Assembly: GCF_958299795.1 (NCBI RefSeq)
Contig: NC_133202.1
Coordinates: forward strand, 36,250,438-36,314,437
Length of the DNA: 64,000 nucleotides
DNA from: Porites lutea
Lineage: Eukaryota; Cnidaria; Anthozoa; Scleractinia; Poritidae
Direction of reading: 5' to 3'
The notes beneath the pieces were generated by a model. It had not been told where the DNA came from, did not search any database, and worked only from the letters and a program-made list of their open reading frames with translations. Positions within the stretch are counted from its first letter, which is position 1; each line of letters begins with the position of its first letter. Of this stretch, positions 45,854 to 54,967 are shown in pieces. A program made the position numbers and the translations under genes.

Positions 45854-46561
45854 CTAAATGTGTATGTGCTTCTCATTCTTGTAACAGCGACCAATCTGCT
45901 GTTGTTCGCACGCCGATGGCTTGGGTCCGGTGTAGTATTTGCAGACAAGCTTCAGCAAGTTATTCTCTGCCTCCCTCTGCAGCTTCTCAGTGTGTTTTCC
46001 GTTCAGGGTCACCCACGGAACGTACTGGTGTTGTGGTTTAAGTGCGTTCGTTTTTACTGCCATCTGATGCTCCAGACTGTTTCCCTGGGGACCACTCACG
46101 CATGTCTCGATCGGAGAATAGTCAATTCCCAAGGATTTGGCGCATTTCTCAGCTATCTCAGCGGGTTGCGGATCCTCTGATTTCTCCGTGTTCTCCTCAA
46201 AACAGTGAATGAAAGGAAAAGACACCGAAATGTTCTTCAGCAGAGCAATAGCGCATGTCTCAATCAGGTTCCCTTGGCATTCCTTCGGTCCATGTTGGCA
46301 CTCGAAGACCCATTTGTCTCCTGATCGCCTTTCTTCTGCGTTTCCATACGGTACAAGCGTAAGATTAAAGATCTCGCCGACCTTGAGGTAAGTTGGATAA
46401 AGCTGCTTGCGAATAAACAGCTGGCAGTCAGGACAAAGGCTTTCAAAATACAGAGCCAGGGACACCTTGGGTGCCTCGGGTGGCGAACATGATACAAAAC
46501 CAGAAGAAAGGCAAATGAGGCCCGCCAACAAAACGCCAAACATGTTTGCCTGCCTTGGCAC
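45854..46561 (-). CDS. GILT-family thiol reductase, intronless, copy 2 (235 aa)
   Basis: Second GILT gene, same strand as copy 1. Signal peptide at about 1-25 (FGVLLAGLICLSSGFVSC); Met7 is an alternative start with a tidier signal. The active site is C43-P-D-C46 in LYFESLCPDCQLF, so both redox cysteines remain but the middle pair differs from copy 1 (GG), which should alter redox potential or substrate choice. Signature CQHGPKECQGNLIETC spans 88-103. LVPYGNAEE, VPWVTLNGKHTE and the C-terminal KPSACEQQQIGRCYK match copy 1. N-glycosylation sites at NLT (66-68) and NIS. No introns. The pair probably arose by local duplication of an already intronless gene. Confidence 0.95.
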   Translation of the reverse strand: MPRQANMFGVLLAGLICLSSGFVSCSPPEAPKVSLALYFESLCPDCQLFIRKQLYPTYLKVGEIFNLTLVPYGNAEERRSGDKWVFECQHGPKECQGNLIETCAIALLKNISVSFPFIHCFEENTEKSEDPQPAEIAEKCAKSLGIDYSPIETCVSGPQGNSLEHQMAVKTNALKPQHQYVPWVTLNGKHTEKLQREAENNLLKLVCKYYTGPKPSACEQQQIGRCYKNEKHIHI

Positions 46562-47533
46562 AGTGTACGTATTTCTCCGGCCGATTGAAGCTTATAAACA
46601 AGAACCTTTTCAGTAAAGGTTATGCAATCGTGTCATATTACGAAAACCACATGATCTTAGGCATATCACCTGGTGTCACGAATGTATAAAAATACATTGA
46701 AAAGGAAAACAAAAAAAACACCAAAAAACAAGCGAACAGAAAAAACAGCGGCTTCATTTATACCTAACATAAGTGCTATTGTCTTTTTTCCCGCTCGTTA
46801 GCTTGCGTCGCAGACAGTATAAACTCGATCGAGCTGAAAAAGTAAAATTATTTTTAAAAAACAACCCACGTTGCGGATAGCCGGCCCTCGCACTGGTTTA
46901 ATCCGTTTATACAGTATCAGTTTTAATAAAAAGTTTTTGTGTTATCATTTCCTGTCTTTTCTTGGCAGGGAGATCACGATGCAAAGAGTGAAATCCTGAG
47001 AGTGAAATGTATATTTGGTACAAGTCGCAAAATTCTACTGCGATGGGGGACTTTTGTAAATTTTGACAGCTTTACGGAGCTATATCAAGGCTCGCTTAAG
47101 ACGAATCGCTTTCAATTTGGCAATTTTACTAATTTTAAGGCGCTCTTTTCAGTGGTGTCGACGGATTTTCGCTAACTGGACCATGTCAAAATTAAAAAAA
47201 AAAAACGTGGAATGGCCTATTACTGATTATTTGGGACAAAGGGGACAAAAACCACAGAAACCAACGGTACACCCCTACAAAGGCCATACAAGGGAGTACA
47301 CCCCCTGGGCAGAATGCACCGTTTAGAAATAATGCCTCGTGCCGATCTTGTGATTGTGCTGAAGGCAGTGAGCAATTGCTGTCAAAGTTCAAGTAAAAAA
47401 AAAAACTGTGGAAAACTAAAAGACTATAACCTCGTGTCAGTGTCCACTGAATTTGTGGCAGGGAAAGTTACGATGTCATTCATGGGCTCCCAACGAGGGT
47501 TTCATCCCAAGTACATTGAAAAGGCTTTTGGTA
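46562..47533. other. 5' flank of GILT copy 2 and intergenic, no gene seen
   Basis: No supported coding region. ORFs of 66-87 codons near 46939-47392 overlap each other in several frames and have no protein-like features. Confidence 0.4.
46592..46599 (-). promoter_or_regulatory. possible TATA box of GILT gene 2
   Basis: TTTATAAG on the minus strand, 31-38 bases upstream of the Met1 codon. If used, the transcript would start very close to Met1, which favours Met7 as the real start. Confidence 0.35.
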
Positions 47534-47878
47534 CAGTGGAACCTCGAAATAAAAAAATAAATAAATAAATAATAATAATAAAAATGTCTTTATTTTTCAT
47601 AACATAAAAGCTACATATCATATGTTACATATTTTAAAAATATCGCAACATAGTGGTTCGTTACACATATAAGTTTTACCTATAAGGAAGTCTATTCAGT
47701 GATAAAAGCATTCTAAAAAGTATTTTTGACGAGGGGTCAAGGAACTGGCAAATCTGTTCGGTCTGTTGGCTAAAACGAGGTTTTGTTATATCTAGGTTTT
47801 TTTTACGGTATGTTTTACTATTACTCACCCTGGGTGAAGAAAATGGTTCGTTGTACCGAGGACTTCCTTTTATTCGTA
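47534..47878. repeat. possible remnant of a Tc1/mariner-like MITE with microsatellite
   Basis: ACAGTGGAACCTCGAAAT at the left resembles the ends of the elements at 27415 and 50004. An (AAAT)n/(AAT)n run follows at about 47551-47582, and ACGAGGTTTTGTTATATCTAGG and TTCGTTGTACCGAGGACTT lie further right. The right end is lost or overwritten. Confidence 0.3.
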
Positions 47879-48091
47879 TTAACCCTTTAAGTCCCAATGG
47901 TGACCAACATCAATTTTCTCCTAACGATATCCATACATTGTCAAGAGACTAGGTTATGAGAATTAATAAAATGATCAACAATGAGAAAATGCCTTGATCT
48001 TCTATCACATTCTCTCAACACATTCTTTATGGAAATGTATAGAGATCAGTTTGGAGAATTTGTATGTGGATATTGGGGCTTCAAGGGTTAA
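47879..48091. repeat. TIR element, TTAACCCTT ends, copy 1
   Basis: Begins TTAACCCTTTAAGTCCCAAT and ends ATTGGGGCTTCAAGGGTTAA. A related fragment without its ends is at 53275-53440. Confidence 0.7.
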
Positions 48092-48563
48092 ACAAAGGTT
48101 CGTGCAAAAGAGCTGGTGCATTCTGAGCGGCATCAATGAACGGAATAACATTTTTGTCTGTTTGGTCATCCGAACCTTGCAGCATTTTTACTGTATTGTA
48201 TTTTTACAAACCTAGGCTACTTATTATCTGTCCCGGTTATATTACAGTCGCCAGGATCTTCTCTTGACGGACACGGAAGGAGGATACAACTATCTTCCCT
48301 TAATGCAATGCGATCACTTTAATTCCCGGGCGGGGAGTCCTCTCTACAGACGCGGACGACCGGTGATCGTTGCTACGTAACTTCGTACGTACGAAAATCG
48401 TTCCCGTAAACAACCAGCCTTACTGCTCAGTCTGGGACATATCCCACAGGTTGCAATGGAGCGGGGTATAAAGTAGCAAAAGCTTCAAAAGCTGTATAGA
48501 AGATCTGTAACTTTTTTTGTTGTGGTTGTCGTTGTGATTGTTGTTTTTGTTGTTGCTGTTGTT

Positions 48564-49619
48564 CTAAGGCAATGTACGAAAATGTCTGTTATAAACTCCT
48601 TCGTTTTCTTCTTTCCGTTCTTGGTCTCTGTTGAATGAAATTGTGTAAGAACGTTCACTGCAGCGTCCTCTCGACATGAAGTTAATGCCCCGCATTTTTG
48701 ACCACCCAGTGATGATCTTAACAAGTTCCTTACGTATGTCCTTTTTATGCAGAGCATACACTATAGGATCAATCATTGAGTGACCCTTGAGGAGAAGTCG
48801 CGAAACGTGGACAGCGGTTGCAGGAACTGAACAGACGCGGAATACAGAGCATATCTCTCTCCATGATGCCATTGTCCAGCAAACAACAAACAAAGGTACC
48901 ACAACACAAAAAACTCTTATGGTTGATTTTGCGTGCCATTTCGCTTGATTGGTTGAACTTCTTTCTCTTCGTATGCTCTTATTGATGGAACTTATATGAC
49001 GTGCATGTCTTTTGCTAATCTGGAAGATATGCATGTAGGCCAGAAACATGATAAAACATGGCAGCAACTCGAATATACCTAGTTTAATTGCCACAAGCAC
49101 TTTTGCTGCTTCCTCCTTTTGGTTTTCCGATATGGGTAGAACTTTTACGACGTAAGGAGCAATGCATGCAAACAGTGGCAAGAGCCAGGCTGTAATTAAT
49201 AACTTGATCGTTGATCTCCTAGAAACAAGCAGCGTATATCTCAACGGAAAAACCACGGCAATGTATCTGTCCATGGTCAAAAAGCAGAGGTTGGTGACCG
49301 AAACGTAAAGGAACAAGTCGTACACTTTCTTATTCACACTCCAATTGCAGGGAATGGAGGAAAAATAACAAATGAATAGCGAGGGAATCATTATTATTCC
49401 AACTGTTAAATCTGACAACGCTAATGATAGCAGGAGCCAGTTTGTAGGGTTTCGAAACAATCGATCACGTTTTAGAATAAGAAAGATAACCAGTCCGTTA
49501 CATACCAAAGTAATGACTCCATTGATAGCGCTTATGACCCAGAAATACGTGGGGACAGGACCCCAGAAAAACTCAAGTTTCTTGGCCTCAATGTTGCTGC
49601 TTTCGATATTTCCTGCCAT
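48564..49619 (-). CDS. class-A GPCR, intronless, orphan (351 aa)
   Basis: Seven-helix receptor in one exon. Marks: N41 (1.50) in VCNGLVIF, D70 (2.50) in LALSD, an intact DRY (117-119) followed by IAVVFPLRY, CW at 247-248 in TM6 (CWTM, without the usual Pro), and DPIVY (284-288) for NPxxY in TM7. C91 lies near the top of TM3 but the second extracellular loop (VKVLPISENQKEEAAK) has no cysteine, so the usual TM3-loop disulphide is missing. The third intracellular loop is basic (KRHARHISSINKSIRRER). The C-tail is about 50 residues, Ser/Arg/Glu-rich. It differs in motifs from the receptor at 5356, so the two are not a local duplicate pair. Ligand unknown. Acts at the plasma membrane. Confidence 0.93.
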   Translation of the reverse strand: MAGNIESSNIEAKKLEFFWGPVPTYFWVISAINGVITLVCNGLVIFLILKRDRLFRNPTNWLLLSLALSDLTVGIIMIPSLFICYFSSIPCNWSVNKKVYDLFLYVSVTNLCFLTMDRYIAVVFPLRYTLLVSRRSTIKLLITAWLLPLFACIAPYVVKVLPISENQKEEAAKVLVAIKLGIFELLPCFIMFLAYMHIFQISKRHARHISSINKSIRRERSSTNQAKWHAKSTIRVFCVVVPLFVVCWTMASWREICSVFRVCSVPATAVHVSRLLLKGHSMIDPIVYALHKKDIRKELVKIITGWSKMRGINFMSRGRCSERSYTISFNRDQERKEENEGVYNRHFRTLP

Positions 49620-50003
49620 TTTACCGTTGAACGTAAGTTCAGTTGCACTTGAAATGGCGAGTTCCTGTCAGAAAAGGAAAAGCACCAGTAACAGTTGTAC
49701 ACTTAGTAAAAATACTTCATGGAAAGTGTGCACGTAAGGTCAGTTGTTGACGTATTAGAAATCGAACGAGTGAGCGGAGATTTCTGATATAAAAACAAGG
49801 AATGCGTTAAGACCATACAATACACTTTCCAAGCGGTATTGTGTTTATTGTATACGTATAGATCGATACAGAGACATTCATAATTCTGCTATAGCCTTTT
49901 CTACTAAGCCTTTTCAAGTCTTCTTACCGCTGCACATCATGAAATGACATGAAAGAACTGACAGAACTGACAGGACTGACAGCGACGTCGCCGTTAGAGG
50001 AGT

Positions 50004-50197
50004 ACAGTGGAACCCCGTTGATACGGTCACCAATGGGCCAAAAATTTTTGGCCGTAATAACGAGGTGACCGTCCGTATAAGCGAGGCTTTCTTTACAAGA
50101 AAATGTATGGTCGTTTTTGCCGGGCGGCCTAAAACAAGTGGCCGTAATAACGTGGTGACCATATTACAGGGGTGGCCGTAAGGCGGGATTTCACTAT
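50004..50197. repeat. TIR element, ACAGTGGAACCCCG end
   Basis: Left end ACAGTGGAACCCCGTTGATA; right end reads in reverse ATAGTGAAATCCCGCCTTAC, an imperfect match. The interior repeats GGCCGTAATAACGAGGTGACC. Resembles Tc1/mariner-type MITEs. Confidence 0.6.
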
Positions 50198-50208
50198 ATT
50201 GGTAAAAA

Positions 50209-50508
50209 CCCGACGTAGTTAATCAAGAAAAATCGATATCATTGACATTAATCGATTTAGTCCGCAGATAAATATCGATTGATATCAGAAATCGATAGAA
50301 ATTGAACTCACAGAAGAAATAGTTTATCGACTATTATCGATTGACAAAATTGTTAACAATCGATAGGAATCGATAGTAATTGATAACAATCGATGAAAAA
50401 TCATTGTCAATTTCTATCGGAAATTAAATCGATATTTCTAAAATCGGACACGATTTTTTCTTTATCGATTTCTATCGATTATCTGTTTATCGATCAACTA
50501 CGTCTGGG
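50209..50508. mobile_element. TIR element, CGTAGTTAATC family, copy 2
   Basis: Ends CCGACGTAGTTAATCAAGAA and, in reverse, CCCAGACGTAGTTGATCGAT. The centre is a dense array of (A/G)ATCGATA and TATCGATT units. Same family as 42306-43024 but uninterrupted. Confidence 0.78.
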
Positions 50509-50587
50509 TAAAAATTAAAATGAAGGTAAGGATTACAAGTAATCTTAACGTTTTTCTCTTTTTCAGTCCTTCTCTTCTTTTTGAAGC

Positions 50588-50762
50588 TACCCTGGGTGCC
50601 AGAGACTTTTCTAGCGCGGTTCCCGGTTTCTGTCAAGTCTTTATAGTGACCCGCGCCGGCTTCGCCACTCGTGGCTTCGGTCTACGGCCGAAGATGTGTC
50701 GGCCTTCGGCCAACACCGAAAATTCCCGCCGCACGCGAGAAAAACCTCTGGTACCCAGGGTA
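50588..50762. repeat. 175-bp TIR element, TACCCTGGGTGCCAGAG ends
   Basis: Left TACCCTGGGTGCCAGAGACT, right in reverse TACCCTGGGTACCAGAGGTT. The interior has palindromic GGCCGAAG/CTTCGGCC blocks and is G+C-rich. Confidence 0.75.
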
Positions 50763-52873
50763 TTTTGAAGCCAAAATAAGGACTTTTCCGATCGACCGAC
50801 AGACGACGAGGAAAAATAAGCAACAAAAACGCGTTTTGAGAAATGAGGTTATCTTTCACCTAATATGTTGGTAAGTAATACTGGAGAGGAGTGTTAAACG
50901 TTCTGAACTAAACTTTAAAGTTTGTAATTAATTACACTTGGCAAGTATAAACTTTCGATCCACTAAATTCGTTTTATCACGTTCAACGAAAGCTACCTGA
51001 AACTAAATTCGACTCAAACCACTGTTCAAACGAAACTTTGAGCCAAACCGATTGTCAGCACTCCAAAACAAAAAAAAAAACAGAAAAGGCAAAAAGCCAC
51101 ACAGTAGTAAATTAAAAATTTGATAAAGGTCACATCCACTTAATTTTTTTACGAACAACATTTCTCTGACCAACCTAACACTCCCCACTGTACGTGTTCC
51201 TCTGAAATGCAATACTTTCAACGAGATCAGCCTTCTTTTCTCTGTAGATTCATTTCATTTATAGATTACACATCGCTGACATCTAGCTGGTGTCAAAGCT
51301 GAGTGTGTCGCTGTTCGAAGTGCCATGCACAGGTGACAGCGAATCTTTAATTAAGTGTAGTGAATAGGAGCTGTCGTTTTTGTTGTCACACTTTTATGAC
51401 AAGAACTACTTCAGTAAAAAGCATTTTGACGCATGTTCCCTGTCGCAGAGCATTTCAACTTTCAAAATCAGCATATTTCATCAGGAGTAAAATTACTTTT
51501 GTCGCGTGTAATAAAAATCTTATTCAAGAAGGGAAGTATGAATTATTTCATTCTCAACCCGTCAGGAGTTTCCCCGAGATGTAGTTAGCGACCTTTGTCT
51601 TATGGTGACAGTTATTTTAGCTCTCAAAGGATTTTCAGGTTAATTTGCACTTTTAGCATCAGATATCGCCAAAATGACTTCCACTGTAAAAGCGGTGCAT
51701 ATAAACGTTGGTCAGTGGGTGTGAAAATGATGCCGTCCGCCGATTTTCAAAATTATTGTATAATATTGGTGAAATTATTAGACTTGAAAGTTAGACATTT
51801 TTTGCTGTAATTCCCATTAATCGTCCCAAATCGTGCCGACACTGAATCACTAAATAAAAAGAGTACCCCAAATCAAACGTATACTGTATTTAATGATCAT
51901 CGGAGCGAGTTGTACCGACTCAAAGGCTCGGTGTAAGACAGGCTGAGGAAACGTGTTGGTAAATATGGATTTACCAAGAATTGTCACTCCAGTTTCAAAT
52001 ACGACCCCAACCCCTCATTCCCATGAGTCTCTCTCCCCCAAAGCTCTTGGAAAAAAACAGCCTTGGAGAGGATGGGTGGGGTATGGTATGCGTTTTCGCC
52101 TGATAAGCAAAAACGTCCAAGATTAGGAGTACGTTAGTAAATGAAAAGGCGTGTGACCACGAAATATTTCCTGTTATATTTGTATGGACGCCAGTCGCAA
52201 ATGGTTGTTAAAGGACTTGAAACGTAGAGCCATCACAAGTACTAGCATAAAAAGCTGCTGAATATAAAGTTGGGAATCGAACGGTAGAGCAACGCATTTT
52301 AACATGAGATTACTGTTAGAACGTTAGAAATGCTATACAGCTTAGTCACATTGGAAGTTAAACTGCATCATGGCTTATATCTAAAACTTACAAAAAGTAA
52401 GGTGGGTCTAAACTGTCGGCCTCGACTCGGCTCTTGCGATTGAAATCAAACATCTCTCGCTTACCCTCTCGGCATATAGCATATGGAAAATGAGCAATTT
52501 GGCGCATGTTAAATTTCCAACATAATGATGTTAACACTCACTTGCAATAAAGCCTAGTCCATTTGCTCACTTCATGATAATCAGTTAGCACTTTCGCGGT
52601 ATGATGAACCACGAATTATCACGTTCTGAGCTCTCTGCATTGGACAACCACGTAACAAACTTCGAGATACTATTTAATCAGCAGATATGTGTTGACTTCT
52701 CAAGAACCAATGTACCGTAAGGACCTAGACGATTTTAATTAAGGATGGTAATGTGCTTAGTCTATTGTTGTCAAATTTTAATGAATTCCCACTGACTCAG
52801 TCCCTTAGATTAAAGCCTTGCTGAATCAGCTGCCTTCTGACACTTCAAAAGCAAACGCGTGTTCCCTGTGCAA
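50763..52873. other. intergenic, no gene seen
   Basis: AT-rich DNA with short ORFs only (under 75 codons), none with recognisable features. No repeats with clear ends. Confidence 0.4.
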
Positions 52874-53049
52874 TAGATCATTTTCACATGACGTCACGGC
52901 GGCCATACTTATGTACAAAACAATGAATCGGCGGCCATGTTTGTGTACAAAAAAAATCCGGTGGGAATTGAACTCTTTTCACGTGTTAAAACTTTCTTTT
53001 ATTCCAAGCAATTTGCAAAGCTGCTGACTACGTGACTGAAAACGATCTA
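52874..53049. repeat. TIR element, TAGATC(A/G)TTTTCA ends
   Basis: Left TAGATCATTTTCACATGACG; right in reverse TAGATCGTTTTCAGTCACGT. Internal CGGCGGCCAT occurs twice. A MITE-like insertion. Confidence 0.65.
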
Positions 53050-53274
53050 CTAGTTTTACAGGCCGAGAAAAACGTTTTGTAAAAGATGAATTGTCCACTT
53101 TTCAGTGTTTTCAGTTTTAACGTTCTTAAAAAATATAAATATTTAGTTTCTGCTTTGCACAATAAAGAAATATTGGACATTTTGTTAATATGCTAATGTT
53201 TCCGTGGAGTGCAATACAGGGCGTAACTTAAAATCGCACAGGCCGATCTAAAATTAACAGTCCGGTTATTCCAA

Positions 53275-53440
53275 GAGTGACCAAAACCGATTTTCTCTAA
53301 ACAATATCCAAACATCATCGGCGGAAAGGCTTTGAGGATTAATAAATGAAAATGATCATTAAAGGGACAAAGCTTTGATGTTTTATCAAATTCTCTTATT
53401 TATTTGTTAACGAAATGTATGGAGATCAGTCTGGAGAAGA
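53275..53440. repeat. fragment of the TTAACCCTT-type element
   Basis: GTGACCAAAACCGATTTTCT through AAATGTATGGAGATCAGTCT follows the interior of 47879-48091 in order, but both terminal repeats are missing. Confidence 0.6.
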
Positions 53441-53805
53441 CGCACGTGTTGTAAAGATGTCAGTTCTTCCCTTTTGGATTCTTTAAATTCCTATATTTTA
53501 GTCAGTTAAAGCCAAATAAATCTCTTTTTATCGAACGAAGTCATTAATGAATGACTGATATAGACTTAGCCAAGAACAAAAGTGAATAAGAAATACCCTT
53601 CTGAAGCAAACTTTTCTGAGTCTGCGATCACTTGAATACCACAACCAGTCAGCGGAGAACTTTAATGAACACGTCATCTCAAGGAGTTGTATAACTGAGC
53701 ACGCGATACACTCATGTGACACTGGTCAGCAGATACCCCATTTTGACAGCTGCCAATTGAGTATAACATGGATGTCAGATATAAAGTTAAACTCAATTTG
53801 TATAT

Positions 53806-54670
53806 GCCTTGGAACAAGAGAGGATAAAGTGGACAGAGGAGGCATCCCCCATACATACCCTATTCCATAGGTAATTCGTCTCGAGTTATTTTTAGAATCG
53901 GGATAAAGTTACCTCGCGCGCTGCGTGGATGTTTCGTGGAGGTTTCGCATGACTAAGCGCCGTGCAAAACATGTCGGGCGAAAGGCAATGAAAGCGTAAA
54001 GAGATCAAGAACATTTCTGAATATTGAAGCGAAATGAGTCGGCGCTCACCTGGGAAAAGGGAATCGCAGGACTCTTCGACAACCCGTGAAATCAGTTTAA
54101 CTCGAAGTTGTCGTAACCTCAGTGCTTTAATAAAATGAGAAAATTCGCCGGTCTATTGAAACCGGTCGTTTGTATAATAAAGCAAGTAGGACGCCAAGTG
54201 TTATTTTTGTTGAATAATAAAAGACTAATAAAAGAATAAATATCAAACCAGAAATTGCTCTCTTCAAACTGTAAATTATAAATGATCCTGAGAGAATGTA
54301 TTCAGTGTGTTAAGGATTTCCCTGCTGTACTGTTAGCTCTATACAAGAGAGGAAGGGCGATTCTTTTTTAATTTCTGTTTCGCTGACACAGCTTTAGCAG
54401 AAATCTCTCTTTAGTCATTTTCGTCGACAAAATAAATTGCAATATCGCTCTCCGCATCTTCCGCCATTTTTTTCTGCGTCAATTCGTGAAGGACGCGTGG
54501 CTCTGAGCATGAGTCATCCAGGCGGAACACATTCGCGCTATGTGATTGGCTGTTGTCTAATCCCCCTTGGGATCTATGGTCTTAAAAATAACTCAAGACG
54601 AATTACCTATGGAATAGGGTGTGTATGGGGGATGCCTTCTCTGTCCCCTTTATCCTCTCTTGCTTGGAAT
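53806..54670. mobile_element. 865-bp DNA element with about 85-bp inverted ends
   Basis: The left end (AACAAGAGAGGATAAAGTGG... to ...TTCGTCTCGAGTTATTTTTA) matches the inverse of the right end at about 90%. The centre has no long ORF; the 118-codon ORF at 54437-54793 crosses the right TIR and is not a gene. Long TIRs with a non-coding centre fit a non-autonomous DNA transposon of unknown family. It ends about 300 bases before gene D's start codon. Confidence 0.75.
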
Positions 54671-54967
54671 TATAAGCTAGTAAGACAGTTCACATCCGCT
54701 AACATGAGGGGCCAACGTAAGAACGATTTTGTCAGAACCAAGTTTCTTGGATGCATATTAAATAATCAAATTTTCTTTCCCATGGCGCTCTGAGGCGCGT
54801 TCGCGCGCGTGATAGCCTCGCGAAAACAAGTTACTGATTTTTTATCCGACCAGTTAAAACCTGCCAAAATAGACGAACACAACAGGTGAAATATTGTTTC
54901 GCAATTGCTGTTACACCAATAAGGAGAGTATTCAAATCAAATTTGGTTAACCGACTAGTGGCTTACA

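Noticed and set aside
46939-47568. overlapping short ORFs as a transposase remnant
   Set aside because: No catalytic or DNA-binding pattern can be seen; frames overlap in an AT-rich stretch.
54437-54793. 118-codon plus-strand ORF upstream of gene D
   Set aside because: Runs through the right inverted end of the 865-bp element and shows no domain-like pattern.
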